Shown: positions 1-9,533, counted from the first letter of the stretch. The stretch: DNA of 64,000 nucleotides from an uncultured Collinsella sp. (GCA_902492935.1 CABUNJ010000011.1:10787-74786); one strand, 5' to 3'. Notes: generated by a model from the letters alone, not told the origin. Translations and numbers: made by a program.

Positions 1-2172
1 TACATGCTGCCCGATCGTGATGCTCCTGAGGGGACCGAGGGCGAGCTGCTGGAGTATTCGTTGGCCTTGGCGTGCCCGGAGCATGGACACTCCATTGACG
101 ATCTTCAGCCGCGTGATTTTTCGTTCAACGCTCCCTATGGCGCATGTCCTGAGTGCGACGGCCTGGGCTTTAAGAAAACCGTTGATGCCGAGGCGCTGAT
201 CGAGGACCCCTCGAAGTCCATTGCCGACGGAGTCTTTGGTAGCCTGTTTGGCAATTCGAACTACTATCCGCAGATTTTTGCTGCGGTCTGCAAACACTTT
301 AAGGTGAGCACCGATACGCCGTGGGAGGACTTGCCCCCTCGCGTGCGTCGTGCATTCTTGGATGGCCTGGGCGATACGAAGATCTCGGTCGACTACCAAA
401 AGCTCGACGGACGTCGCAGCCAGTGGGATACCAAGTTTTCGGGCGTTCGCAACATCCTGTACGAACGCTATACCGAGACGACGAACGAGAACACCAAGGC
501 GCGCTTGGAGAAGTACATTCGCGAGGAACCGTGCTCGAGCTGCCACGGCGCTCGTTTGCGCCCTGAGATGCTCGCCGTCACCGTGGGCGGCAAGTCCATT
601 TACGAGGTTTGTTGCCTGTCGTGCCGTGAGTCGCTCGAGTTTTTTGAGGGCCTGGAGCTCACCGAGCGCCAACAGTTTATCGGCGGGCGCATCGTCAAGG
701 AAATCCTGGAGCGCTTGCGTTTTCTGGTCGATGTTGGACTCGACTATCTGACGCTCGATCGTGCCTCGGCGACGCTTTCTGGTGGCGAGGCGCAGCGTAT
801 TCGCCTGGCAACGCAGATCGGCGCGGGTCTCATGGGCGTGCTCTATATTCTGGACGAGCCCTCGATCGGTCTTCATCAGCGTGACAACGAGCGCTTGATC
901 AAGACGCTCGAGCGCCTGCGCGATATCGGCAATACCGTTATCGTCGTCGAACACGACGAGGATACAATCCGTGCCGCCGATTACGTGATCGACATGGGGC
1001 CCGGCGCCGGCGTCAACGGCGGACACGTAGTCGCGGCGGGAACGCCTGCCGATATCATGGCGTGTCCTGAGTCGATGACGGGCGCTTATCTGACCGGCAA
1101 ACGAATGATCCGGGTGCCTGATGAACGGCGCAAGCCCGGTCGCGGCTGCCTTAAAATTACGGGCGCTCGAGCCAACAACCTCAAAAACGTTACTGCCAAG
1201 ATCGAGTTTGGTACGCTTACGGTTGTTACCGGCGTGTCGGGATCGGGCAAGAGCTCCCTGGTTACCGATACCATTGCGCCTGCCCTTACGAATGCCATTC
1301 ACCGTTCGACGCGCCCTGTGGGTCCGTATAAGAAAATCGAGGGCATCGAGTGTATCGATAAGGTTATCGATATCGACCAGTCGCCGATTGGCCGCACGCC
1401 GCGTTCCAACCCTGCTACCTATATCGGCCTGTGGGATGATCTTCGCGCGCTGTTTGCGAGTACGCCGGAGTCGAAGGCGCGCGGCTACTCGCCGGGTCGT
1501 TTCTCCTTTAATGTGAGTGGTGGGCGCTGTGAGGCGTGCAAGGGCGACGGGCAGATCAAGATCGAGATGCACTTCCTTCCCGATATCTACGTTCCCTGCG
1601 AAGTTTGCGGCGGTAAACGCTACAACCGCGAGACACTCGAGGTCACCTACCGTGGTAAGACCATCTCGGACGTGCTCGAAATGAGTGTCACCGAGGCGCT
1701 GGCCTTCTTTGGGAATATCCCGCAGATTAAGCGCAAGCTCCAAACGCTGTACGATGTAGGCTTGGGCTACGTGAGCCTGGGCCAGCCCGCCACGACGCTC
1801 TCGGGCGGCGAGGCGCAGCGTGTGAAACTCGCCAAGGAGCTTCATCGACGCCAGACGGGCAAGACGTTCTATATTTTGGACGAGCCGACGACCGGCCTTC
1901 ATTTTGAGGACGTCCGCCAGCTGCTCGATGTGCTGCAGCGCTTGGTCGATGCGGGCAACACGGTGCTGGTGATTGAGCACAACCTTGATGTCATCAAGGT
2001 TGCCGATCGTCTGATCGATATGGGTCCCGAGGGCGGTAACGGCGGCGGAACCGTTGTGGTTTCGGGCACACCGGAGCAGGTTGCGGACTGTCCGCAGAGT
2101 TATACGGGCAAGTTTTTGGCGCCGTTGCTCAGGCGTGACCGGGAGCGTCAGGCTCAACTTGATGCTCAATAA
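1..2172 (+). CDS. uvrA: UvrABC excinuclease subunit A (5' end outside window)
   Basis: UvrA is the DNA damage-sensing ATPase of nucleotide excision repair. The open frame enters from the left edge, so about 723 residues of the C-terminal three quarters are present (full-length UvrA is about 950). Visible parts are the first ABC signature LSGGEAQRIRLA with Walker B ILDEPSIGLH, the second Walker A GVSGSGKSS, the C-terminal zinc finger with paired Cys (CEACKGDG and CEVCGGKRYN), and the second LSGGEAQRVKLA and ILDEPTTGLH. CPECDGLGF and CSSCHGARL supply further paired cysteines. uvrC lies downstream, which fits a repair neighbourhood. The identification is secure; the true start is not visible. 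Confidence 0.97.
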   Translation, partial: YMLPDRDAPEGTEGELLEYSLALACPEHGHSIDDLQPRDFSFNAPYGACPECDGLGFKKTVDAEALIEDPSKSIADGVFGSLFGNSNYYPQIFAAVCKHFKVSTDTPWEDLPPRVRRAFLDGLGDTKISVDYQKLDGRRSQWDTKFSGVRNILYERYTETTNENTKARLEKYIREEPCSSCHGARLRPEMLAVTVGGKSIYEVCCLSCRESLEFFEGLELTERQQFIGGRIVKEILERLRFLVDVGLDYLTLDRASATLSGGEAQRIRLATQIGAGLMGVLYILDEPSIGLHQRDNERLIKTLERLRDIGNTVIVVEHDEDTIRAADYVIDMGPGAGVNGGHVVAAGTPADIMACPESMTGAYLTGKRMIRVPDERRKPGRGCLKITGARANNLKNVTAKIEFGTLTVVTGVSGSGKSSLVTDTIAPALTNAIHRSTRPVGPYKKIEGIECIDKVIDIDQSPIGRTPRSNPATYIGLWDDLRALFASTPESKARGYSPGRFSFNVSGGRCEACKGDGQIKIEMHFLPDIYVPCEVCGGKRYNRETLEVTYRGKTISDVLEMSVTEALAFFGNIPQIKRKLQTLYDVGLGYVSLGQPATTLSGGEAQRVKLAKELHRRQTGKTFYILDEPTTGLHFEDVRQLLDVLQRLVDAGNTVLVIEHNLDVIKVADRLIDMGPEGGNGGGTVVVSGTPEQVADCPQSYTGKFLAPLLRRDRERQAQLDAQ

Positions 2173-2192
2173 ATAGGCGATTCAGTTTATGG

Positions 2193-2223
2193 GCGCCATC
2201 GACTCCTTGTGATTCGATGGCGC
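2193..2223 (+). terminator. Hairpin after uvrA
   Basis: A ten-base perfect stem (GCGCCATCGA, 2193-2202, with TCGATGGCGC, 2214-2223) follows the uvrA stop by about 20 nt. The tract after it (TTGCTGTG) is only weakly T-rich, so this is a probable but weak intrinsic terminator. Confidence 0.4.
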
Positions 2224-2237
2224 TTGCTGTGTCGAAG

Positions 2238-2267
2238 TGACGTATGCAGCCGAATTGGACATATACT
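2238..2267 (+). promoter_or_regulatory. Candidate promoter of the ybaK-murJ-uvrC group
   Basis: A good -10 hexamer, TATACT (2262-2267), lies 37 nt before the ybaK start and after the uvrA hairpin. The best -35 match 18 nt upstream is a poor TGACGT (2238-2243). This rests on sequence match alone. Confidence 0.28.
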
Positions 2268-2304
2268 TAATCTTTACGTCCGAATGCGAGGGAAAGGATA
2301 TGTC

Positions 2305-2805
2305 ATGGCAAAGGCTGTAAAGACGCCAAAAACCAATGCGATGCGCGAGCTGGAAAGCGCCGGCATTTCCTATGTTCTACATACGTACGAAGACGATGGT
2401 GATGAGTCGGTGGGCCTGGGGGTCGCGATTTCGGAGCAGCTTGGCGAGGAGCCCGGTCAAGGATTTAAGACTTTGGTCTGCGTGACACCGTCCAACGACT
2501 ATGTCGTGTGCTGCATCCCTGTTGCCGACGAGCTCGATCTAAAGTCCGCCGCGCGTGCCGCGGGGGAGAAGTCCTTGGCCATGATGCATGTGAAGGATTT
2601 GCTTGCGGCGACTGGCTACGTTCGCGGCGGCTGCAGCCCGGTCGGTATGAAAAAACGCTACCGGACGCTCATTGATGAGACATGCGTCCTTTGGGATACC
2701 ATTTTTATTTCGGGAGGCAAGCGTGGTTATCAGCTCGAGCTTGCACCCGATGATTTAATTGCATTTTGCGGGGCGACGGTTGCCGCGATTACGAGAGAGG
2801 ACTGA
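2305..2805 (+). CDS. ybaK: YbaK/EbsC-type aminoacyl-tRNA deacylase
   Basis: A protein of about 166 residues of the YbaK family. These are free-standing editing domains that hydrolyse mischarged Cys-tRNA(Pro) or related species in the cytoplasm. The N-terminal 'KTNAMRELESAGISY', the central substrate-pocket region and the late 'GGCSPVGMKKRY' segment (normally GG(I/C)SPxG) match the family. An upstream in-frame start at 2209 exists, but ATG 2305 is preceded by GGGAAAGGA at the right distance, so it is chosen. murJ starts three bases after the stop, which suggests co-transcription. The exact tRNA substrate cannot be read from sequence. Confidence 0.9.
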   Translation: MAKAVKTPKTNAMRELESAGISYVLHTYEDDGDESVGLGVAISEQLGEEPGQGFKTLVCVTPSNDYVVCCIPVADELDLKSAARAAGEKSLAMMHVKDLLAATGYVRGGCSPVGMKKRYRTLIDETCVLWDTIFISGGKRGYQLELAPDDLIAFCGATVAAITRED

Positions 2806-2808
2806 GCG

Positions 2809-4491
2809 ATGCCGCAGGAAGAATTGAAGCGCGGAGCTCATTTTGCAAAAGAATCTGCGCCTCAGGCACCCTCGTCCGAAGCTTCTTCGTCGCGAGATGA
2901 CACTGACGACATGGGCTCGTCGGACTACTCCACGGTTGGTCGTTCCGCCGGGCTTATGACCATCCTGACCATCGTGTCTCGCGTTACCGGTTTTATCCGC
3001 ACGTGGGCAATGGCCGCCGCTATCGGCATGTCGCTACTCTCGTCCTCCTATCAGGTCGCCAACAACCTGCCCAATATGCTCTACGAACTCGTGATGGGCG
3101 GCATGCTCGTAACGGCGTTTTTGCCCGTGTACATGGGCGTGAGGCGTGAGCAGGGTCGCGAGGCCTCGAACGAGTACGTGGGCAACCTGCTCGGCATTCT
3201 GCTTTTGGTGCTGGGTGGCATTTCGTTGCTGGGGACCGTGTTCGCCCCGGGTTTTATCTGGACGCAATCGTTCCTTTCGGGTGACGGCGGCAGCATGGAT
3301 ACCGCTGCGTTCATGTTCCGTTTCTTTGCCATCCAGATTCTGTTTTATGGTTTGGGCTCGGTGTTTTCGGGCGTTCTCAACGCACACCGCGACTACTTTT
3401 GGTCGACGTTTGCCCCGGTCCTCAACAATGTGATCGTCATTGCGAGCTTTATGGGTTTTGCGCCCGTGTCCGCACAGTTTGGCGAACGCGCCGGCATCAT
3501 CTTGATTGCGGCCGGTACGACCCTCGGTGTCTTTGTTCAGATGGCATGTCAGATCCCCGCGCTCGGCAAGCACGGCGTGCATCCCCATATCCATATCGAC
3601 TTTAAGGACCCCGCGCTGCGCCAGACGATTGCGCTCGGTATCCCGACGCTGCTCGCCACGGTGTGCATGTTTGTCTCGACTTCTATCACCAACGCTGCCG
3701 CGCTGGTGGTCCAGCCCGAGACTGGCCCTTCCGTCATCGCCTATGCGCGCCTGTGGTACACGCTACCCTACGCGCTGATTGCCGCCTCGCTTTCGACGGC
3801 GCTTTATACCGAGCTCTCTCACGACGCACAGGAGAAGGATTACGACAGCGTTCGCACGGGCATTTCGCGTGGCGTCGCCCAGATGCTGTTCTTCCTGATT
3901 CCGTTCGCGCTGTACCTGATTGTCTTCGCGCGTCCGCTCAACATGATCTACTGTGCTGGCAAGTTCGATGAATCCGGCGTGACGCTGGTGTCCGAGTACC
4001 TTGTCTACCTGGCGCTCTCGCTGCCGCTCTACGGCGTGGTCGTGTTGATGCAGAAGAGCTTCTCTGCCTTGCTCGACATGAAGCCCTATAGCCGCTATTG
4101 CCTGTATTCCGCCATCGGCCAGGCCGGCTCGGTTCTACTGTTTGGCGTTGTGCTGGGCTTCGGTATGCCGGCAATCGCGCTTTCGTATGTCGTCGACTAC
4201 GTGATCTTGGTCGGCTGTTCGCTGTGGTGGCTGCGTCGTCGCCTGCGTGGCCTTCAGGTCAAATCTATCCTGCATGGCGGTTTCTTTGGCCTTTTGCTCG
4301 GTAGCCTGGGTGCTGCCGCAGGCGCCGGCGTCATGTGGGCGCTTGAACACTTTGTCGGGGCACTTGGCGGCTCGATTCTGATTACTCTTGGCTACGTTTG
4401 CGTTGCGGGTGTCGTCTCGCTTGCTGTTACCTTTGGCCTTGCCGTCGTCCTTAAGATGCCCGAGGTCTCGGCGCTGCTTCGTCGCAAGTAG
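2809..4491 (+). CDS. murJ: Lipid II flippase MurJ (MviN family)
   Basis: An integral membrane protein of 560 residues. It has a polar, Ser-rich cytoplasmic extension of about 45 residues, then the MurJ motif 'STVGRSAGLMTILTIVSRVTGF' region and about 14 hydrophobic segments. MurJ of the MOP superfamily moves the peptidoglycan precursor lipid II across the inner membrane. The short-loop charged residues typical of the family (for example NAHRDYFWSTFAPVLNN) are present. The start follows GAGAGAGGACTGAGCG, and the stop TAG directly abuts the uvrC GTG. The polar N-terminal tail is longer than in E. coli MurJ but is common in actinobacteria. Confidence 0.95.
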   Translation: MPQEELKRGAHFAKESAPQAPSSEASSSRDDTDDMGSSDYSTVGRSAGLMTILTIVSRVTGFIRTWAMAAAIGMSLLSSSYQVANNLPNMLYELVMGGMLVTAFLPVYMGVRREQGREASNEYVGNLLGILLLVLGGISLLGTVFAPGFIWTQSFLSGDGGSMDTAAFMFRFFAIQILFYGLGSVFSGVLNAHRDYFWSTFAPVLNNVIVIASFMGFAPVSAQFGERAGIILIAAGTTLGVFVQMACQIPALGKHGVHPHIHIDFKDPALRQTIALGIPTLLATVCMFVSTSITNAAALVVQPETGPSVIAYARLWYTLPYALIAASLSTALYTELSHDAQEKDYDSVRTGISRGVAQMLFFLIPFALYLIVFARPLNMIYCAGKFDESGVTLVSEYLVYLALSLPLYGVVVLMQKSFSALLDMKPYSRYCLYSAIGQAGSVLLFGVVLGFGMPAIALSYVVDYVILVGCSLWWLRRRLRGLQVKSILHGGFFGLLLGSLGAAAGAGVMWALEHFVGALGGSILITLGYVCVAGVVSLAVTFGLAVVLKMPEVSALLRRK

Positions 4492-6438
4492 GTGCGTGTG
4501 GCCGGTCACGACAACATTCCAACGCTTGCCGAACAGGTTTCGCGCGTTCCCACACAGCCCGGATGCTACCTTTGGAAGGATGCCAAGGGCGATGTCATCT
4601 ACGTGGGCAAGGCGAAAAACCTGCGCGCCCGCATGCGTCAATACGTGACACTGCAGGATGAGCGTCAAAAGATCCCGCTGATGATGCAGCTGGTGGCGAG
4701 CTTTGACTATATCGTGGTGGAGACCGAGCATGAGGCGTTGGTGCTCGAGCGCAATTTGATTGGTCAGTACCATCCGTACTTTAACGTCGACCTCAAGGAT
4801 GACAAGAGCTACCCCTTTATCGCCATTACAAAGGGCGACCTGTATCCCGCTATCAAATATACGCGTGAGCGTCATAAGCCGGGAACGCGCTATTTTGGAC
4901 CCTATACCGATAGCCGTGCGGCACGTGAGACGATAGATACGCTGCGCAAGGTTATCCCCATCTGCTCCGCATCCTGTGCGGAGTGGCGTCGTTGTCGTCG
5001 TATCGTCGAGTCCCACAAGGGCGAGGAAGACATCGTCAATATGATTTGCACGCAAAACGGGCGTCCCTGCTTTGACTACCATGTCGGGCGCGGCCCGGGT
5101 GCGTGTGTCGGCGCGATTTCCCCGGCAGACTATGCCAAGAACGTCAAGCGTGTCGAGCGCTTTTTGTCGGGCCATCGCAAGGATGTCGTCGATGAGCTGA
5201 CCTCCGAGATGACGGATGCCGCCGAGGCGCTCGACTTTGAGCGCGCGGCACGCGTCAAACGTCGTTTGGAGGTCATCAGGGGTCTGGACGATCGTCAGCA
5301 AGTCGTTTTTCCCTCCAGTGTCGATATCGATGTCATCGGGTTCTATCGCGAGGAGACCATCTCCGCCGCTTGCGTCTTTGTCGTGCGTGAGGGCCGAACA
5401 GTTCGCACCTGCGAGTTCATTCTCGACAAGGGTCTTGATGTTGACGAGGAAGAGCTCCAGTCGGGCTTTCTTAAGCGCTATTACGACGAGACGGCTGATA
5501 TTCCAGCTGAGATAAACCTCTCTGTCGAGCTTGAGGATGCGGAGGCGCTGGGGGAGTGGCTTGCGGGCAAGCGTGAGCGTTCCTGCCATCTCCATAGGCC
5601 GCAGCGTGGCGAAAAGCACCGTCTGCTCGATATGGCATCCAAAAATGCGCGCCATGCCCTCATGCGCTACATGATGCGAACGGGGTACGCTGACGACCGC
5701 ACCAATCAAGCGCTCCTGGAGCTCGAAAGCGCGCTGGCGCTGCCGGCGCCGCCGATGCGTATCGAGTGCTTCGATATCTCGACGCTGCACGGCACCTTTA
5801 CGGTCGCCTCGATGGTGGTGTTTACCAACGGACGCGCCGACAAGAGCCAGTACCGTCGTTTTAAAATTCAGGCCGAATTGGACGAGGCAAACGACTTCGT
5901 GTCGATGTCCGAGGTTTTGGGACGACGCTATGCTCCCGAGCGCATGGCCGACGAGCGCTTTGGCTCGCGCCCCGATTTGCTCGTTGTCGATGGCGGTAAG
6001 CCGCAATTGACCGCTGCGATCAAGCAACTTGAGGCTCTTGGGCTCGATATACCAGTTTGTGGCTTGGCGAAGGCCGACGAGGAAGTTTTTGTGCCTTGGG
6101 ACGAGACTCCTGTCGTGCTGCCGACCGGGTCTGCGTCGCTCTATCTAATTAAACAGGTACGCGATGAGTCGCACCGTTTTGCAATTACATTCCATCGTGA
6201 GTTGCGCGATAAAGCCATGACGGTTTCGGTACTCGATGACGTTCCAGGCGTGGGACCCACCAGAAAACGTGCCCTTATGCGCCATTTTGGCTCGATGAAG
6301 CGTTTGCGCGCGGCGAGCGAGCAAGAGATCGCGGAAGTTCGCGGCATACCTGCCGATGTTGCCAAGGCGGTCCACGAGGCGCTCGTTGCATGGAATGCCG
6401 AGCGCGCCGAGGCGGCGGCTGGCCATTCTGATAGCTAA
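4492..6438 (+). CDS. uvrC: UvrABC excinuclease subunit C
   Basis: UvrC makes the dual incisions of nucleotide excision repair. The 648-residue product has a GIY-YIG nuclease at residues about 15-95 (PGCYLW, then VIYVGKAKNLRAR), a UVR motif near 210-245 (EALDFERAARVKRRLEVI), the RNase H-like C-terminal nuclease (IECFDISTLHG, VVDGGKPQL) and a C-terminal helix-hairpin-helix (VPGVGPTRKRALMRHFGS). GTG 4492 immediately follows the murJ stop; GTG 4498 is an alternative, and no clear Shine-Dalgarno is seen, so translational coupling to murJ is likely. In many actinobacteria rapZ follows directly; here a catabolic cluster intervenes. Confidence 0.96.
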   Translation: MRVAGHDNIPTLAEQVSRVPTQPGCYLWKDAKGDVIYVGKAKNLRARMRQYVTLQDERQKIPLMMQLVASFDYIVVETEHEALVLERNLIGQYHPYFNVDLKDDKSYPFIAITKGDLYPAIKYTRERHKPGTRYFGPYTDSRAARETIDTLRKVIPICSASCAEWRRCRRIVESHKGEEDIVNMICTQNGRPCFDYHVGRGPGACVGAISPADYAKNVKRVERFLSGHRKDVVDELTSEMTDAAEALDFERAARVKRRLEVIRGLDDRQQVVFPSSVDIDVIGFYREETISAACVFVVREGRTVRTCEFILDKGLDVDEEELQSGFLKRYYDETADIPAEINLSVELEDAEALGEWLAGKRERSCHLHRPQRGEKHRLLDMASKNARHALMRYMMRTGYADDRTNQALLELESALALPAPPMRIECFDISTLHGTFTVASMVVFTNGRADKSQYRRFKIQAELDEANDFVSMSEVLGRRYAPERMADERFGSRPDLLVVDGGKPQLTAAIKQLEALGLDIPVCGLAKADEEVFVPWDETPVVLPTGSASLYLIKQVRDESHRFAITFHRELRDKAMTVSVLDDVPGVGPTRKRALMRHFGSMKRLRAASEQEIAEVRGIPADVAKAVHEALVAWNAERAEAAAGHSDS

Positions 6439-6802
6439 ACACGAGCCTAAACAACTGATATACATGATTGCGCGATTTTCAACCATTTATTTCGCCATGA
6501 TTGCCTGCTGGTTTCGGGTTTTATTAACGCTAAAACGTTTGACTAACCCAAGCGAAAACCCTGCTATCCTGCGGGTTGACGAAGACTGATATCTCACCTC
6601 GCCGATACATACTGTCTGGCGAATCGTTTGTCAACGAATTCGGTGAACGGTAGTAAATACCGTTCAAGCGTATGTATGTATCGGTCGCCGAGCGCGGCAC
6701 CTCAGTTGGGTTCGTCGGTAGGTAAGGTATATATCGTCCGCAAGTTGCGCGGGGGCAAGTCTAGGTGCTCCCGAGTAAGATTCTCTATTGATAGGAGAAG
6801 AC
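6439..6802 (+). other. 364-nt intergenic leader before the sialic acid-type cluster
   Basis: No gene is seen here. The stretch holds a possible promoter (TTGACT at 6539-6544 with GCTATC or TATCCT about 18-20 nt later), the structured element at 6602-6684, a further possible pairing GCACCT (6697-6702) with AGGTGC (6763-6768) nearer the gene, and a Shine-Dalgarno GGAGAAG just before the ATG at 6803. The promoter spacing is poor and remains uncertain. Confidence 0.5.
6602..6684 (+). promoter_or_regulatory. Three-way-junction RNA leader of the sat/nan cluster
   Basis: The 11-nt arms CCGATACATAC (6602-6612) and GTATGTATCGG (6674-6684) are perfectly complementary and enclose two further hairpins. 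These are CGAATCGTT paired with AACG-A-ATTCG (6620-6642, one bulged A) and GAACGGTA paired with TACCGTTC (6645-6665). The result is a closing helix P1 with P2, P3 and single-stranded junctions TGTCTGG and AAGCGTAT. The architecture resembles a small-ligand riboswitch aptamer, but I do not recognise a known class. It ends 118 nt before the first gene, and the cluster has no regulator gene of its own. Confidence 0.45.
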
Positions 6803-8416
6803 ATGGCTATCATCAACAAGGGTATGTCCAGGCGTTCGTTCCTCGGCCTCACCGGCAGCGTCGCTGCTGTCGCAGGGCTTGGTCTCACCGGCTGCGGTGG
6901 CAGCTCTAGCGACGAGGGTTCCGCTTCCGGTTCCACCGATTCCGCCAACCGTGGCGGCGGCGTGATCACCGCTGGTTCCGCTTACGCTCCGTCCAGCTTC
7001 GATCCCGCCAGCACCGGCTCCGCTGTGGGCCTGGGTGCTAACTGGCACGTCGTCGAGGGTCTCTACGGCATCGATTACCACGACTACAGCACCTTCAACG
7101 AGCTCGCCACCGACGATCCCAAGTCTGTGGACGACACCACTTTCGAGGTCACCATCCGCAAGGGCGCCAAGTTCTCCGATGGCACCGAGGTCACCGCTGA
7201 CGATGTCGTTGCCTCCTACACCGCTTGCGCCGCTTCCGCTACCTATGCTCCGTTCTTCCAGCCTTTCGAGTCCATCGAGGCCAAGGACGCCAGCACCGTG
7301 ACGGTCAAGACCAAGGTCCCCAACTTCTCCCTGCTCAAGGATCGTCTTGCCATCGTCCGCGTTACCCCGGCCACCCAGACCGAGGAGGATCGCGCCAAGC
7401 AGCCGATCGGCTCCGGCCCCTGGATGTACGACTCTATTTCCGATACCGAGATCACCCTGGTTCCCAACCCCGAGTACAACGGTGAGTATGCTGCCGAGGA
7501 TAAGAAGATCCAGTACAGCATCTTGACCGACCCCACCGCTCGCGTTACCGCTCAGCAGGAGGGCTCCACGCTCGTTATGGAGCTCGTTACCGCTGACGCC
7601 GTCGACCAGCTCGAGAGCGCCGGCTGCAAGATCGATAACGTTCAGGGTTTCGGCACCCGCTTCATCATGTTCAACGTCGCCAAGGAGCCTTGGAACAACG
7701 TCAAGGTCCGTCAGGCTGTCATGTATGCGCTCGACACCGAGAAGATGGTCAGTAACACCTTCGCCGGCCTTGCCACCGCTGCCAGCTGCTACCTGCCCAA
7801 GAGCTTCACCAACTATCATGAGGCTTCCACGGTGTACAAGACCGACGCCAAGAAGGCTAAGAAGCTCATCGAGGAGTCTGGCATCACCCCGGGTGCTATC
7901 ACCCTGCGCACCACCGACAACGAGCAGATTAAGGGCATGGCCGCCCAGGTCAAGAACGACCTCGACGCTCTCGGTTTCGATGTGACCATCCAGACCGATA
8001 CCTCGCCGGCTACCTACGCTGCCATTGACGGCGGCGAGGCCTACGATATCCTCCTTGCCCCTGGCGATCCTTCCTGCTTCGGCGCCGATCCCGACCTGCT
8101 GCTCAACTGGTGGTACGGCGACAACGTCTGGATGCAGACCCGTTGCCCGTGGAAGGAGTCCGCTGAGTGGCAGAAGCTCCACGGTCTCATGGACGAGGCT
8201 CTTGCCGCCGAGGGCGACGAGCAGCAGAAGAAGTGGAACGAGTGCTTCGACATCATTGCCGACAACGCCGTTCTGTACCCCGTTGTCCACGTCAAGACCG
8301 TCTCCGCTTCCTGGGACGATCCGTCCACTGCGCCCAACGGCGAGGCCCTCGATGGCTTCAAGGGCATCGGCACGACGAGCATGTCCTTCAGGGGCGTTGC
8401 GACCGTCAAGGCGTAA
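6803..8416 (+). CDS. satA: Dipeptide/sialic acid-type ABC substrate-binding lipoprotein (SatA-like)
   Basis: A family 5 extracytoplasmic solute-binding protein of 537 residues (SBP_bac_5). The N-terminus has a twin-arginine motif SRRSFLGLTG followed by a lipobox GLTGC, so it is probably exported by Tat and lipid-anchored. ATG 6803 has GGAGAAG upstream. The family binds peptides, nickel, sugars or, in SatA of Haemophilus ducreyi, sialic acid. The sialic acid assignment here is inferred from the fused SatC-like partner and the downstream nanA/nanK/nanE-like genes, not from this protein alone. An oligopeptide ligand remains the alternative. Confidence 0.8.
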   Translation: MAIINKGMSRRSFLGLTGSVAAVAGLGLTGCGGSSSDEGSASGSTDSANRGGGVITAGSAYAPSSFDPASTGSAVGLGANWHVVEGLYGIDYHDYSTFNELATDDPKSVDDTTFEVTIRKGAKFSDGTEVTADDVVASYTACAASATYAPFFQPFESIEAKDASTVTVKTKVPNFSLLKDRLAIVRVTPATQTEEDRAKQPIGSGPWMYDSISDTEITLVPNPEYNGEYAAEDKKIQYSILTDPTARVTAQQEGSTLVMELVTADAVDQLESAGCKIDNVQGFGTRFIMFNVAKEPWNNVKVRQAVMYALDTEKMVSNTFAGLATAASCYLPKSFTNYHEASTVYKTDAKKAKKLIEESGITPGAITLRTTDNEQIKGMAAQVKNDLDALGFDVTIQTDTSPATYAAIDGGEAYDILLAPGDPSCFGADPDLLLNWWYGDNVWMQTRCPWKESAEWQKLHGLMDEALAAEGDEQQKKWNECFDIIADNAVLYPVVHVKTVSASWDDPSTAPNGEALDGFKGIGTTSMSFRGVATVKA

Positions 8417-8480
8417 GACTCGCTTGAGTCTGTATGCAGGATGTCGGTCGTTGGGACCGTATCCTCATAGTTGAAACAAA

Positions 8481-8510
8481 GACCCGGGCGGCAACGATGT
8501 CGCTCGGGTC
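8481..8510 (+). terminator. Hairpin between satA and satB
   Basis: An 11-bp stem with two G-U pairs (GACCCGGGCGG 8481-8491, TCGCTCGGGTC 8500-8510) follows the binding protein gene. It lacks a run of T. Such hairpins commonly protect or partly terminate transcripts so that the binding protein is made in excess over the permeases; that role is inference. Confidence 0.45.
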
Positions 8511-8573
8511 TTGTAATGAGTATCCGTACTCATATACCAGTTGGTCCTACCGACAAAAGAAAGGGGAGAGAAC

Positions 8574-9530
8574 GTGAACAACTTGCTACGTTTGATTGGA
8601 AGGCGTCTTGTGGCGCTGCCGATCATGGCATTGGGCGTCACCGTCCTGGTGTTCTTCCTTATGTCGTTCTCCAAGACCGACCCCGCCTACACGGCGTTGG
8701 GTGACGGTGCCTCGCCCGAGGCGGTTGCCGAGTACCATGAGAAGTATGGTCTGGACGACCCCTGGCCCGTGCGCTACGTGCGCTATATGGGCGATTTGAT
8801 CCATGGCGACATGGGCACCTATGGTGCTGCTCGCAACTCCGTTGCCAAGCGCATCTCCACGGCCCTGCCCGTCACGATGCAGCTGACCTTCATCGGTCTT
8901 GCCATCGGTGCGGTCGTTTCGTTTTTGCTCGGCGTCATCGCGGCACTGTATCGCGACAAATGGCCGGACCAAGTGATCCGCGTCTTTTCCATCGCCGGCT
9001 TGGCAACCCCGTCGTTCTGGCTTGCCGTTCTGTTGATCCTGCTGTTCTCTTCCTACCTTAAGGTGCTCCCGGCATCGGGTGCTCTGCCTCACTTCACCAC
9101 GAATCCGGTTGGCTATCTGGGACGTATGATCATGCCCGCCATCGCCTTGGCATTTCCGCTGACGGGCCAGATGACTCGTATCGTGCGTACCGCCATGGTC
9201 GAGGAGCTCGACAAGGATTATGTCCGTATGGCTCGCGGCGCCGGCGTTCCCGAGAAGGTCGTCGTCGGCATCAACGTTCTTCGCAATGCGCTGATCACCC
9301 CGGTCACCACCCTCGGTCTTAAGATCGGTTACCTCATGGGCGGCGCCGTCGTCATCGAGGTTATCTTCAACCTCCCCGGCATGGGCACCGCGATTCTGCA
9401 AGGCGTTCAGGGCAACGAGGCGAACCTGGTTCAGGGCGTCGTTATCGTCGTTGCTCTTGCCTTCATCATCATCAACATCGTGGTTGACATGCTCTACCTG
9501 CTCATCAACCCGCGCATCAGGACGGTGTAG
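8574..9530 (+). CDS. satB: ABC transporter permease, dipeptide family (SatB-like)
   Basis: A 318-residue inner membrane permease of the DppB/OppB type with about six membrane segments. It carries the EAA loop near residues 210-230 (EELDKDYVRMARGAGVPEKVV) that contacts the ATPases. GTG 8574 is preferred over TTG 8541 because AAAGGGGAGAGAAC immediately precedes it. The gene is four bases from the next and is part of the sat/nan transcription unit. It forms a heterodimeric channel with the permease half of the next protein. Confidence 0.86.
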   Translation: MNNLLRLIGRRLVALPIMALGVTVLVFFLMSFSKTDPAYTALGDGASPEAVAEYHEKYGLDDPWPVRYVRYMGDLIHGDMGTYGAARNSVAKRISTALPVTMQLTFIGLAIGAVVSFLLGVIAALYRDKWPDQVIRVFSIAGLATPSFWLAVLLILLFSSYLKVLPASGALPHFTTNPVGYLGRMIMPAIALAFPLTGQMTRIVRTAMVEELDKDYVRMARGAGVPEKVVVGINVLRNALITPVTTLGLKIGYLMGGAVVIEVIFNLPGMGTAILQGVQGNEANLVQGVVIVVALAFIIINIVVDMLYLLINPRIRTV

Positions 9531-9533
9531 ATT

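Noticed and set aside
4135..6027. 630-codon minus-strand open frame
   Set aside because: Antisense to murJ/uvrC, whose products are unmistakable; no recognisable domain.
6785..8290. 501-codon minus-strand open frame
   Set aside because: Antisense to satA; composition is a Gly/Leu/Val-rich shadow of biased codons.
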